Source: Lachnospiraceae bacterium
Lineage (GTDB): Bacteria > Bacillota > Clostridia > Lachnospirales > Lachnospiraceae
Length of the DNA: 64,000 bases
Assembly: GCA_017450485.1 (NCBI GenBank)
Contig: JAFSTN010000019.1
Span: 1 to 64,000 of the forward strand
Reading direction: 5' to 3'
Shown here: positions 43,726 through 52,917 of the stretch, piece after piece
Layout of the letters: each line of letters opens with the position of its first letter
Numbering within the stretch: position 1 is the first letter of the stretch
Made by a program: the position numbers and the translations under genes
Notes under the pieces: generated by a model
The model's database searches: none
Told to the model about the DNA's origin: nothing
The model's input: only the letters and a program-made list of their open reading frames with translations

Positions 43726-44691
43726 TTATGCGGCCGCCTTTTCGGTTTCCTTCTGAGCAGCCTTCATAATAAACATCGGCCAGACGGCTACTGCGAAGAA
43801 GTTGATCAACAGGCTCGATACCATATTTCCCCAGTTTCTTCCGAATGCGGTAACGAATATAGCCGGTCCCATGTACTGAGTCCACGAGAAAACTATTCCG
43901 ACACCCACTCCGGTCATCAGAGGCAGCGACGCGGCTCCCTTCGGAATCTCATAGTGGATATAATGACGCTCTACATATGAACCGATGATCAGTCCGAGCA
44001 GACCTCCGCAGCCCATGAAGCAGTCCTTCATCATCTTCACGGGATCTACCAGCAGCTCGCCATCCACGTAATCCATGGGATAGGGCTTAACCAGTATGTA
44101 GACGAGTGCGGCTATGATGAAGATCACTCCGGCAACGGACAGAATGTCGTATACTTTCTCACTGCCGTCCGCCTTCTTGACCACTATACCGATCACAATC
44201 AGGAGTAAACTGGTCTCTGCAAAGGATACAAGCACGTCCTGAGGTGTATGCACACCGAGGAAATTCCTTGAAAAAGCAGTGAGAGCTATAGCTACTGCAC
44301 ACAGTACTGCCAGCCAGCGCCTTTTATCCCGCTGCCAGATGAATACACTTCCGTACATGGCCGTGGCACACAAGGTATGTCCGCTGGGGAAAGAATATCC
44401 CGTAGCTGCAACCTTCGAATCACCGGCCGGTTCTATCAGGTCGGATCGGATCCAGGGTCTGTAGGCGCATACGGTAAGTTTCACGAGCCCGTTGATGACT
44501 TCGCCAACCCATCTGACGGCCATAAACCTATACCCCCAGGCCTTATCCACAGCCCAGAAGATCAGAAAAGGCAGGAAAACCATGACATCAACAGCGATCT
44601 TGGACAAGGCATTAAAGAATTCGTCAAATATGCCGCCGGTGGCATTTCTCAGATCCTGAAGTATCAGCAGATACTGGATATCAAAACTCAT
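43726..44691 (-). CDS. Phosphatase PAP2 family membrane protein
   Basis: A 321-residue polytopic enzyme with the PAP2 active-site motifs KLTVCAYRPW, SFPSGHT and SRNFLGVHTPQDVL (SRxxxxxHxxxD). Family members dephosphorylate undecaprenyl pyrophosphate or phosphatidic acid at the membrane. A long C-terminal membrane region (about residues 160-310) extends beyond the catalytic core. A possible Shine-Dalgarno GAAGGGA lies about 11 bases upstream of the ATG. It is a probable single-gene unit with its own terminator. Confidence 0.88.
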   Translation of the reverse strand: MSFDIQYLLILQDLRNATGGIFDEFFNALSKIAVDVMVFLPFLIFWAVDKAWGYRFMAVRWVGEVINGLVKLTVCAYRPWIRSDLIEPAGDSKVAATGYSFPSGHTLCATAMYGSVFIWQRDKRRWLAVLCAVAIALTAFSRNFLGVHTPQDVLVSFAETSLLLIVIGIVVKKADGSEKVYDILSVAGVIFIIAALVYILVKPYPMDYVDGELLVDPVKMMKDCFMGCGGLLGLIIGSYVERHYIHYEIPKGAASLPLMTGVGVGIVFSWTQYMGPAIFVTAFGRNWGNMVSSLLINFFAVAVWPMFIMKAAQKETEKAAA

Positions 44692-44740
44692 AGTGATCGA
44701 CTTCCCTTCTTATAGTATATGTACAGTATAGCATATATGG

Positions 44741-46093
44741 TTAAACAACGCTGCGTGAACCGCCAAAACGGCGTCCTGTCCCGGCCGGCCCCAGCGTCTC
44801 ACCCATGATCAGGCATATCCCCAGTATCGTACCGAGCAAAGCCCTGCATGTAAAAAAATAATGGAGCACCGAGTGGTTACGAAGCGCAATGAATCTGACA
44901 AGCGGTATAACGGCAATCGCCAGATAGATGAGCACTACCCCGATACGTGCTCCGGGTCTGCAGTGCACATATCCGGCATATACACAGCCAAGCAATAAAA
45001 TCACACCCGCTATCGCTCCGGCCGTTCCCAGCGAAAAAGGCAGTATCGTCCTGAAATTCTTGATCATAGGTCCGAAGAATGTAAAGTAGGCCATGTCAAG
45101 CACCAGCCCATTTACTCTCTCAGCGGCATTGCCGGTCACATGATCCAGAGCATTACCGGACAGGATAAGTGAAGCCAGTCCCCATTTGATCACAAACATC
45201 CCTGCATATCCCATCGCCCAGGCTATAGCAGATCGGATCGACAGAAAGAGCAAATCCCTCACATCCGACCCCCGGCGTGCTAAAAGGCATACAGCAAGCA
45301 ACAGCGGCACAGTTAATGTCAGGGTCTCCGCGGTCAGGAAATCAAGATATGCACATACGATGCCGCTGACCATAAGAACCGCTGTGATCCTGCCGCCGGT
45401 CCCAGGCTTGGAATAACTCACTCCCATGATGACATGAGCCGATACCAGCATCACAAGATATACCCAGGTATATTCCAGGCTGAAAGGAACAAACCATGAG
45501 AAGGTCAGTACCGCACCCAATACGATCCCGACAGTACAAAAATACTCTTTCGCGCGTATGAGACGCCACAGGAGCGTGATCAGAAGCAAAAGCAAAACAA
45601 CTCCCCAGAATATATATATTCCCTGCAGTGACATGATGATCAGGAGCGGACGTACCAGAGCAACGGAACCGTGCCAGTATCTGAGATATTCCCGGTTGGG
45701 AGAAAGCTCATCGTATACCGCATCACGCAGATTAAAGTTTTCATTCTGACCATCCCGGTAATAGTATGATGATTCCATCACGGACCGGATGGGATGAGCA
45801 CTGTCATAGTTCCATGCGATGTTTAAGAGAATGGAGTCGGCATAGTGGTCGATCTTACTGGCCGGCACACCATCCCAAATCACTCCGAACAGCTCCGTAT
45901 CACATAAATAATCCGCGGAAGCTGCCATATGATCAGCAAGCAGCTTACGCGGAATAAATGCAGACAGTACGAGAAAACCGGTAAGAACGGTCACCGTAGC
46001 GATATAGATCAGGAACAGACGAATGATGCGGGATACATATCCCGTATGCGGAGCACTCTCCGTCCGGTTGTCCAGGTTCCTGCCGGGGTTCAT
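44741..46093 (-). CDS. Polytopic membrane protein of unknown function
   Basis: A 450-residue protein with one N-terminal helix (about 26-48), an extracytoplasmic segment of about 100 residues containing SYYYRDGQNENFNLRDAVYDELS and YLRYWHGSVALVRPL, then eight or more membrane helices to the C-terminus. This layout resembles clostridial envelope proteins and some lipid-linked glycosyltransferases, but I see no catalytic motif. It is 3 bases downstream of the secreted protein gene at 46097-47059, so the two are co-transcribed and may act together at the cell surface. Confidence 0.7.
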   Translation of the reverse strand: MNPGRNLDNRTESAPHTGYVSRIIRLFLIYIATVTVLTGFLVLSAFIPRKLLADHMAASADYLCDTELFGVIWDGVPASKIDHYADSILLNIAWNYDSAHPIRSVMESSYYYRDGQNENFNLRDAVYDELSPNREYLRYWHGSVALVRPLLIIMSLQGIYIFWGVVLLLLLITLLWRLIRAKEYFCTVGIVLGAVLTFSWFVPFSLEYTWVYLVMLVSAHVIMGVSYSKPGTGGRITAVLMVSGIVCAYLDFLTAETLTLTVPLLLAVCLLARRGSDVRDLLFLSIRSAIAWAMGYAGMFVIKWGLASLILSGNALDHVTGNAAERVNGLVLDMAYFTFFGPMIKNFRTILPFSLGTAGAIAGVILLLGCVYAGYVHCRPGARIGVVLIYLAIAVIPLVRFIALRNHSVLHYFFTCRALLGTILGICLIMGETLGPAGTGRRFGGSRSVV

Positions 46094-46096
46094 CGG

Positions 46097-47059
46097 TTAT
46101 TTACCGGCAGTTCTTTCGGTAGGGAACAAAGTCTTCAGGTAAAGGAATCCCACATAGCCTTTTTCATCCAGATACGGATGCAGATCCGTACCGGCGGGTA
46201 TGGTGGTGATCAGACGGTCACCTTTAAAGCCACCCTCAAGATATGAGAGCTTAACGGTCAGATCCGGCCTGCCGGAAATGGCATCAACAACAGCCTTGTT
46301 GATAACAAGCCATCTGCTGGTCTTTATCTCGACCGTGCTCCCTTTGGGAGCCTTTTCAATCTTATCAATGGAATTCTTAATAAACGCAAATATACCAGAT
46401 TCGGGGATGCGATACTTCGCATCACCGCATTCGCATATGTATGCCCACTCTCCGTCTACTTCCTCAGTCGTTTCTCTGGTCTTAATCCAGGTATAGGTAT
46501 GCTCGTGAGGCGGAAGCTGAAGTCCGTCTTCTTCCTCTTTTGATTCATTTTTTGCTGCGGGGCGGGACGGACGTGCAACCAAATATATTTTGCTTATAGT
46601 ATAACCATTCTGCGCCAGGTCTTCTATTTCCCAATATCCAAAAGTAAAATTATCAGGACCGTTATAGGTTGGATCACCGCCGCCTTCTCTTATCTGGATT
46701 ATCACTTGTTCATAACTCAACACCGTATACTTTGCCGTGTCCGCTGAGCCAATATCATTATGATCTCCCTTGCCCAGGTTTATCGGTGTCTCATTATACT
46801 GTTTTCCATCAGGAACTCTATAATATACCACTGGAAAATTTGTTACTGCAACAGCATCACCCGGCTCCCACGTAATCACGCTGCCGGAAGGACACCCTAT
46901 TCCTAGAGGAAAACGGCCATTATCAAAATCAGCAATCTGTATTGCGTGCGAATCAATAACAGGAGCGCTCACCAGTAGAACGAAAACCAGCAGCAACGAA
47001 AAAAACTTCTTCCTGCGTGCTGCAATTCTCTTTTTTGTGTTTTCTAAAGAAGCATCCAT
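46097..47059 (-). CDS. Secreted or surface protein of unknown function
   Basis: A 320-residue protein with a basic N-terminus and a hydrophobic signal segment (about 20-39) ending near SHA, a likely signal-peptidase site. The mature part contains a polar region and a small CECGD cysteine pair in EWAYICECGDAKYRIP, preceded by PPHEHTYTW, a pattern seen in other clostridial surface proteins. No LPXTG motif or lipobox. The Shine-Dalgarno AAGGAG precedes the ATG. The 5' half is more A+T rich than its neighbours. It is followed after 3 bases by a polytopic membrane protein. Confidence 0.7.
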   Translation of the reverse strand: MDASLENTKKRIAARRKKFFSLLLVFVLLVSAPVIDSHAIQIADFDNGRFPLGIGCPSGSVITWEPGDAVAVTNFPVVYYRVPDGKQYNETPINLGKGDHNDIGSADTAKYTVLSYEQVIIQIREGGGDPTYNGPDNFTFGYWEIEDLAQNGYTISKIYLVARPSRPAAKNESKEEEDGLQLPPHEHTYTWIKTRETTEEVDGEWAYICECGDAKYRIPESGIFAFIKNSIDKIEKAPKGSTVEIKTSRWLVINKAVVDAISGRPDLTVKLSYLEGGFKGDRLITTIPAGTDLHPYLDEKGYVGFLYLKTLFPTERTAGK

Positions 47060-47110
47060 ATGACAGTCTCCTTAAAGCCTCAATATTATGTCATTTGTTT
47101 TCCTCGGGAA

Positions 47111-47139
47111 ATTATACTCCTGCGTTTTCAAAATATAAA
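47111..47139 (-). promoter_or_regulatory. Candidate promoter of the secreted protein gene
   Basis: On the minus strand: TTTATA (47134-47139), a 17-base spacer and a perfect TATAAT (47111-47116). It lies about 50 bases upstream of the ATG at 47059, which has a good Shine-Dalgarno. Confidence 0.5.
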
Positions 47140-47144
47140 CCCCG

Positions 47145-47167
47145 AAAACATAAATAGTATATGTTTT
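47145..47167. terminator. A+T-rich hairpin downstream of nagA
   Basis: An 8-bp stem AAAACATA / TATGTTTT with a 7-base loop, located 29 bases after the nagA stop. On the minus strand it ends in only four T, so it is at best a weak terminator. Confidence 0.3.
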
Positions 47168-47195
47168 TTATTGATGTGCTTAACATAACAAGAAG

Positions 47196-48446
47196 CTATA
47201 TACGCGCACCCGAAATATACACTTCACGATCTGCCAGATCACAGTCGCATACGATGAAATCGGCATGCTTTCCGACCTCTATGGATCCGACATATTTATC
47301 CGCACCAGCTACGGATGCGGGTATGATAGTAGCGGAGTCTATCGCTTCGCTTAAGTCTATGCCGAAGCTGACCGCATTTTGCACACATTTCCATAAATCC
47401 GTGGCACTGCCGGCCAGATGACCGTCAGGCAGATACGCAGCGCCCCCTGTCAGACTTATGTCCTGACCTCCGAACTCGTACTCTCCCTCCTCCATGCCGC
47501 AGCATCTGAGAGCATCGGATATCAGACATATCCTGCCCGGAAAGACTTTAAATGCCATTCTCACTACACTCTCGTGCACATGGATCCCGTCACAGATGAT
47601 CTCGGTCGTGACATCATCCGATTCCGATGCAGCACCGATCACACCGGGAGCTCTGTGGTGAATGCCCGGCATTGCATTATAGAGATGTGTCAGATGCGAA
47701 GCACCGGCGCCGATTGCCCGTAAGCCTGTCTCATAGTCGGCTTCGGTATGTGCGAGAGAGATACGGCATATCTTCGATACTTCATGTATGAACTCTTCGG
47801 CGCCCTCCAGTTCCGGTGCGATATCCACTATGCGAATACGCTCGCCGGATAGCCGGTATAATCCAACGAACTGTTCAATGCTTGGTTTACATAAATCAGC
47901 GGCATTCTGAGATCCTTTTCTCCCGGGAGACAGATACGGGCCCTCCATACGCAAGCCCAGCACCCTCGCGCCGGTTCCCGCGTATCCGGCTGCCTGTATG
48001 CTCCCGGAATCTGCCCCCTCAGAAAATAAGGGCATATCCGCTATCATGCCACATGCTCTCTCCAGGTCCGCTTCGGGAAGTGTGGCCAATGTCGGCAGAA
48101 ACGATGTGACACCTCTTGATGCCAGAAATGCAGCCATGGTGCGTAAACCGACCGGATCCCCATCCGAGCAGTCCGCTCCGGCACATCCGTGTATATGGAT
48201 ATCCACCAGTCCGGGGATCACATGCCGTCCGCCCAGGTCGATAACGTCTTCACCGCCGGTATCATCCGTGCCCGGTAAACTGCCATGATAGCGGTCTCTA
48301 TCGTAGCCGCTATAGTCGTCTCCGATGTGTTCGCTATGATGGTCATCCTCGACGGATATCAGCGCAAACCGTCCATCCTCAACAACGAACGAACCGCGTC
48401 TGAATCCGTATCCGCTTTGATATATCAGTGCATTAGTGTATCTCAA
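47196..48446 (-). CDS. nagA: N-acetylglucosamine-6-phosphate deacetylase
   Basis: A 416-residue amidohydrolase that converts GlcNAc-6-P to GlcN-6-P in amino-sugar catabolism and wall recycling. It has the HxH metal motif in DIHIHGCAGAD, the loop MEGPYLSPGRKGSQ, metal and substrate residues in AHTEAD and THLYNAMPGIHHRAPG, and ISDALR near the C-terminus with the catalytic Asp. The start is TTG at 48446, preceded by GGAG. The 5' region encodes an acidic His/Asp-rich insert (about residues 35-65) not usual in NagA. It lies 41 bases after the truncated ABC-2 permease. Confidence 0.92.
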   Translation of the reverse strand: MRYTNALIYQSGYGFRRGSFVVEDGRFALISVEDDHHSEHIGDDYSGYDRDRYHGSLPGTDDTGGEDVIDLGGRHVIPGLVDIHIHGCAGADCSDGDPVGLRTMAAFLASRGVTSFLPTLATLPEADLERACGMIADMPLFSEGADSGSIQAAGYAGTGARVLGLRMEGPYLSPGRKGSQNAADLCKPSIEQFVGLYRLSGERIRIVDIAPELEGAEEFIHEVSKICRISLAHTEADYETGLRAIGAGASHLTHLYNAMPGIHHRAPGVIGAASESDDVTTEIICDGIHVHESVVRMAFKVFPGRICLISDALRCCGMEEGEYEFGGQDISLTGGAAYLPDGHLAGSATDLWKCVQNAVSFGIDLSEAIDSATIIPASVAGADKYVGSIEVGKHADFIVCDCDLADREVYISGARI

Positions 48447-48487
48447 TCCGTTATCTCCACTTCAAGCCATCCACCGTTTGTCCGGAA

Positions 48488-49393
48488 TCAGCGTAGCGCA
48501 TAAGCCAGAACAAATGCGATCCCCGCCACCATAACATTCGTTATCAATACTTGTGCTCCGGCGAGCAGGATTCTTTTCCCTGCCGAAAATGCCCGATAAA
48601 AAGTCCTGTCGGTATATGCCGTATCATATATGCACAGCCCGCATACACCGGCAAGCATTATTGCGAATATCAGCCGTTCAAGCCGTCCGGCCCGCGACTC
48701 TGCTTCTGACTCAGCCGTCGAGCCTGCATCAGCTTCAATGTTCAGCCACCCGTCTGCCCGGCCTTTACTTATATCCCTGATCTCATATATCTCCAGATCA
48801 AGTTCATCCATATGTTCCCTGTACCGCTCTGCAACATATGCAGCCGCCTCGTCTGCCCGGCCTGATAAGACATCCTCCGACAGTGCCGGATATGATCCGT
48901 GAACATAGTCATTCAAATCATCTTCAGCCAAATATTCCGCGATGATGGGATAAACCATCTCTCTCACTACATACCCGTCCACCGAACCGGCAGTCTGGTA
49001 TATCCTCGCATTCGCATCCTCTCCGAAAATAACTCCGCATGATACATCCCCGGTACTGACACGGGATATCAGTTGATCCTCACTATCCACCGGCTCGTAT
49101 ACAAATCCTTCCGGTGTATGTTCAGACAGATACCGGCAGCACCATTCTCCGGCGGTGAACTCATCCGGCTGCATATCATGGCCGGAGGAAACAGAGTCCG
49201 TCTGCTCTCCGGAACCGGAGGAAACGGCATCCGGTGCATACAGCAGCACCACCGTATCTGCACTGTACTGTCCTATCACCCGCCGCATCAATATCAAAGC
49301 CAGTGCCATAAGTACGGTCATCAGCCAGAACGAAACACTTCGAATATTCACTTTCATGCGGGTTACAACCCATCTGCACAACAGTTTGGCCAT
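48488..49393 (-). CDS. ABC-2 type permease-like protein, apparently C-terminally shortened
   Basis: A 301-residue protein with an N-terminal TM (about 20-40), an extracytoplasmic domain (about 45-240) and only two further membrane helices near the C-terminus (about 243-262 and 277-299). Typical ABC-2 permeases, including the partner at 49408-50724, carry five helices after the ectodomain. No remaining coding sequence fits between its stop and nagA. It is either a naturally short form or a truncated gene. It lies 14 bases after the full-length permease. Confidence 0.65.
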   Translation of the reverse strand: MAKLLCRWVVTRMKVNIRSVSFWLMTVLMALALILMRRVIGQYSADTVVLLYAPDAVSSGSGEQTDSVSSGHDMQPDEFTAGEWCCRYLSEHTPEGFVYEPVDSEDQLISRVSTGDVSCGVIFGEDANARIYQTAGSVDGYVVREMVYPIIAEYLAEDDLNDYVHGSYPALSEDVLSGRADEAAAYVAERYREHMDELDLEIYEIRDISKGRADGWLNIEADAGSTAESEAESRAGRLERLIFAIMLAGVCGLCIYDTAYTDRTFYRAFSAGKRILLAGAQVLITNVMVAGIAFVLAYALR

Positions 49394-49407
49394 ATGTGTC
49401 AGTATAT

Positions 49408-50724
49408 TTAATCGTGTTTTAATAATTCCCGTCTATACAGTAAAACCGCTATTCCAAGCAGGATCACATCGGTTATAAGCGTAACGATCAATCCCTCTAT
49501 ACTGCTCATTCCTCTGAGGCGCCTGCTGTTCCACATCCCGGATATCAGCATCCTGTGTAATGCTCCCGCAGGGAGGTAGTCCGAGACAGCCCGTACAGGC
49601 TCCGGGAGGTAGACGATGGGTATGACAGCCCCCGCTCCGATCAGCATGATCAAAACGGTAACCACATATGTCACACGGAAGTGCGGTGTATCCGTTCCTA
49701 TGATCGAAGATATGAAGTGTATCCAGACAGCCACTGACAGTGCGGTTATCCATATTGCTATGTGGAAACGCACACCGGAGGAGAGCCTGATAAGCTGTCC
49801 GTCCACATTGATATTTGCTTTTATTAAAGCCAGTTTTAATAAATATCCTATAATTTCTCCCCATATCCCCAAGGATATCCACATGGCGCATACCTTACTG
49901 ACGGTAGCGGAAAGCAAAGCTAACCGGCCGCCCCGGCATATCGCGCTCTCCAACCTGATATCCTGCCTGCCGTATATGCCGAACAGGGTCACGCTGCCTA
50001 TGATGATCATGCACAGCACTGCTGCCGTCAGATAGAACCTGATTACATCATAAGAACCGTACGCGGATACATTTTCCACATCTATCCTCTCAGTTCTGTC
50101 CGTGAATCCCGCATATGTGGCACTCAGCAGCTGCCATTCCATATCCGATCTTGCTACAGGCATGTCATAGGCAGCCATTCCGTCATACATGCTCAATATT
50201 TCAGCATCAGTGATCTCCATCAGTCCCGTGACGCTCCCGAGCATGGCGAGCAGTTTATACTCTGTTTTGGTGGGCTTACCGTCCGTATATATGATCAGTC
50301 GGGCATCTCTCATCGACGATGCCTCCTCATAGAAGTCGTCCGGTATCTCTATGATCATGCTCACATCACCCGAACTCAGGTTATCCACAGCCTCATTCAT
50401 GTCCATTCTGACCAGACTGCATATCCCGGTCACGCCGGAGATATCTTCCGTCAGGCCGAGTATGTAATCCGTAAAGACCGTATCATCCGACACTACCGCC
50501 ACATCTATCAGACCGCCCGATCCGTCACTCTCCCGCATTCCACCGTCACTCATATCGCCGGACAATGCGGTTCCGCTTTCGGTATCTCCGCTTGTCGTCG
50601 CTCTCATATACACTCGGAAAATGCCAAACAGCACTCCAAAAAGGACTGCCATGATAAGCAGTCCGAGTGTTACTCTCCTAAATGATGATTTAAGCTGAAG
50701 GATAAACAGTTTAAAGCTTCTCAT
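49408..50724 (-). CDS. ABC-2 type transporter permease
   Basis: A 438-residue permease with one N-terminal TM (about 18-38), a large extracytoplasmic domain (about 40-230) and five or six C-terminal helices (from about 231 on), the layout of the ABC-2 exporter family that includes YhgE/Pip-like and DrrB-like proteins. Its first 14 bases overlap the ATPase gene, so the two are coupled. Likely exports a lipid, peptide or antibiotic; the substrate is unknown. Confidence 0.82.
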   Translation of the reverse strand: MRSFKLFILQLKSSFRRVTLGLLIMAVLFGVLFGIFRVYMRATTSGDTESGTALSGDMSDGGMRESDGSGGLIDVAVVSDDTVFTDYILGLTEDISGVTGICSLVRMDMNEAVDNLSSGDVSMIIEIPDDFYEEASSMRDARLIIYTDGKPTKTEYKLLAMLGSVTGLMEITDAEILSMYDGMAAYDMPVARSDMEWQLLSATYAGFTDRTERIDVENVSAYGSYDVIRFYLTAAVLCMIIIGSVTLFGIYGRQDIRLESAICRGGRLALLSATVSKVCAMWISLGIWGEIIGYLLKLALIKANINVDGQLIRLSSGVRFHIAIWITALSVAVWIHFISSIIGTDTPHFRVTYVVTVLIMLIGAGAVIPIVYLPEPVRAVSDYLPAGALHRMLISGMWNSRRLRGMSSIEGLIVTLITDVILLGIAVLLYRRELLKHD

Positions 50725-51325
50725 TGATACCGTCGGTTATTCTATAACATGTGTTACACATATTCAGCTCATCATAATCATGGCTCACCAGAATGACAGT
50801 CGTACCCATCTCGGCCATACGGCGCATATCACTCCGGATCAGCTGTTTATAGTGCATATCAAGTGCGGCCGTGGGTTCATCCAGGATCAGAATATCCGGG
50901 CGCGATACTGTGGCACAGGCTACCGATACTCTGCGTCTCATACCTCCCGAGAGCCTGGATATCTTCATCCGGGCGATCCCGTCCAGCTCATAATCATACA
51001 GGGTATTGTCCATGTCCTCCCGGGATCCGGCCCACAGCTTCAGGCATTCTTTTACCCGCAGTTCTCCGGGCAGAGGATCTGTCTGTGGGACATATCCGAT
51101 ACGGTCAGTCAGATTACGGATCGCATATATGCTCCTGCCGTCAAGCTTCACTTCTCCCTTATCCGGTCTCTCCACACCTGCCAGGATCGAGAGCAGGGTA
51201 CTCTTACCGCAGCCGTTATCGCCGGAGAAGCCGATGATCTCACCACCCGCAGCTTCGAAGCCGATCCCCCGCAATATCACACTGCGGCCGTATGCCTTTC
51301 TCACACCCTTACACACAAAATCCAT
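50711..51325 (-). CDS. ABC transporter ATP-binding protein
   Basis: A 204-residue ATPase with Walker A GDNGCGKST, Q-loop YVPQTDPLPG, signature LSGGMRRRVSVA, Walker B ILILDEPTAALD and switch LVSHDY. The ATG at 51325 gives a normal N-terminus (MDFVCKGVRKAYG); the ATG at 51400 would add a non-homologous extension overlapping the murE start region. A perfect extended -10 (TGATATAAT) ends 7 bases before the ATG and no Shine-Dalgarno is present, so the mRNA is probably leaderless. Operates with the two ABC-2 permeases downstream. Confidence 0.88.
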   Translation of the reverse strand: MDFVCKGVRKAYGRSVILRGIGFEAAGGEIIGFSGDNGCGKSTLLSILAGVERPDKGEVKLDGRSIYAIRNLTDRIGYVPQTDPLPGELRVKECLKLWAGSREDMDNTLYDYELDGIARMKISRLSGGMRRRVSVACATVSRPDILILDEPTAALDMHYKQLIRSDMRRMAEMGTTVILVSHDYDELNMCNTCYRITDGINEKL

Positions 51326-51332
51326 AATCTGT

Positions 51333-51341
51333 ATTATATCA
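51333..51341 (-). promoter_or_regulatory. Extended -10 promoter of the ABC-2 operon (leaderless)
   Basis: TGATATAAT on the minus strand (51333-51341). Seven bases separate TATAAT from the ATG at 51325. No convincing -35 is seen, as expected for an extended -10 promoter. Confidence 0.6.
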
Positions 51342-51361
51342 TATGCCGTATCTCCATATGT

Positions 51362-51367
51362 TATAAT
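51362..51367 (+). promoter_or_regulatory. -10 box of the murE promoter
   Basis: A perfect TATAAT, 35 bases before the murE ATG at 51403, which has a strong Shine-Dalgarno (AAAAAGGAG). The -35 is weak. It is divergent from the ABC-2 promoter, whose start lies 36 bases away. Confidence 0.5.
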
Positions 51368-51402
51368 ACAAAGTATAAAAACACCACAAAAAGGAGTCAC
51401 AT

Positions 51403-52917
51403 ATGAAAACCCTTAAGCATCTTCTCTCCGGTCTCACATACACCTGCCTCCACGGCAATTCCGATATAGACATATCATCCGTTATCTATGACTCCCGCAA
51501 GGTTAATCCGGGCAGCCTGTTCATATGCATCGTGGGAGCCAACTCCGACGGACATAAGTTCATCCCCGACGTAGTTGCAAAAGGAGCTGCCTGCATAGTG
51601 GTCTCCCGGGATATCCCGGAGATTGAGGCTATGCTGATTGACGGAGACACTCCGTATATGATCCCCGACACCGTCACCGTCATCAAGGTTGAAGATACCC
51701 GCTATGCCATGGCATTCATATCGGCCGCCTGGTTCGGAAATCCTGCCGAGAAGCTGACCGTCATCGGTGTCACGGGCACGAAGGGCAAGACCACGACCAC
51801 CTACATGGTCAAATCCATTCTCGAGCATGCCGGTCTTAAATGCGGACTGATCGGTACCATAGAGATCATAATAGGCGATGAACATATCCATGCCGAAAAC
51901 ACCACTCCGGAATCCTATCTCGTACAGGAATACTTCTCCCGTATGGTTGAAGCTGGGATCACGCACGTGGTCATGGAAGTATCTTCTCAGGGTCTGATGC
52001 TCCACCGTACCCAGGGATTTATCTTCGATATAGGTATATTCACGAATCTGGAGCCCGACCACATCGGTCCCAACGAACACAGGGATCTGGATGATTATAT
52101 ACATTGCAAAAGTCTGCTGTTCAAGCAGTGCAGGCACGGCATATTCAACACAGACGATTCACATACGTCACGGATCCTCGAGGGACATACCTGTGATGTC
52201 CTGACTTACGGCATCACTACGGATGATGCGGATATCAAAGCCGATAACATACAGCTGATCAACCGTCCGGGCATACTGGGAGTTGAATTCGACGCACGTA
52301 TCCCCGACAGAGAGCAGCCGGTACACATCACCCTGCCCACTCCCGGCTACTTCAGCGTATATAACGCACTCTGCGCAATATCCATATGTCACATGCTCGG
52401 GATAGCCGAGGGTGTCATGCAGGCCGGGCTGGCGAACACGAAGGTCAAAGGGCGTGTAGAGCCTATCCACGTATCGGATGACTACACCCTTCTCATAGAC
52501 TATGCACATAATGCCATGGCTCTGGAGAGCCTGCTCACCACACTTAAAGCTTATGATCCCGGCAGACTGGTATGCCTCTTCGGATGCGGCGGCAACCGTG
52601 CCAAATCCCGTCGTTACGAGATGGGGGAAGTCAGCGGCAGACTGGCGGATCTGACCATCATCACCTCCGACAACCCGAGAGACGAGGAGCCTCAAGCCAT
52701 CATAGATGATATCAAAACCGGCATATCCAAGACTGACGGAAAATACGTAGAGATATCGGACCGCAAGGAAGCGATCGCCTACAGCATGAAAAATGCCCTC
52801 CCCGGAGACATCATCGTACTCGCAGGCAAGGGCCATGAAGATTATCAGGAGATCCACGGTGTCAAGCACCCCATGGATGAACGCGATCTTATCGCCGATA
52901 TTCTGAAGGAGCTATGA
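51403..52917 (+). CDS. murE: UDP-N-acetylmuramoyl-L-alanyl-D-glutamate--2,6-diaminopimelate ligase
   Basis: A 504-residue cytosolic Mur ligase that adds meso-diaminopimelate to UDP-MurNAc-dipeptide. ATP-binding loop is VTGTKGKTTTTY; the lysine and His regions follow in TTPESYLVQEYF and VMEVSSQGL. The motif DNPRDEEP in the C-terminal domain marks specificity for meso-DAP over lysine. It lies alone on the plus strand, and its last 6 bases overlap the 3' end of the convergent EAL gene. It is not in a mur/dcw cluster here. Confidence 0.94.
   Translation: MKTLKHLLSGLTYTCLHGNSDIDISSVIYDSRKVNPGSLFICIVGANSDGHKFIPDVVAKGAACIVVSRDIPEIEAMLIDGDTPYMIPDTVTVIKVEDTRYAMAFISAAWFGNPAEKLTVIGVTGTKGKTTTTYMVKSILEHAGLKCGLIGTIEIIIGDEHIHAENTTPESYLVQEYFSRMVEAGITHVVMEVSSQGLMLHRTQGFIFDIGIFTNLEPDHIGPNEHRDLDDYIHCKSLLFKQCRHGIFNTDDSHTSRILEGHTCDVLTYGITTDDADIKADNIQLINRPGILGVEFDARIPDREQPVHITLPTPGYFSVYNALCAISICHMLGIAEGVMQAGLANTKVKGRVEPIHVSDDYTLLIDYAHNAMALESLLTTLKAYDPGRLVCLFGCGGNRAKSRRYEMGEVSGRLADLTIITSDNPRDEEPQAIIDDIKTGISKTDGKYVEISDRKEAIAYSMKNALPGDIIVLAGKGHEDYQEIHGVKHPMDERDLIADILKEL

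Noticed and set aside
47060-47195. Riboswitch or small RNA in the nagA - secreted protein gap.
   Set aside because: Only a short A+T hairpin and a promoter are visible; no conserved riboswitch core is seen.
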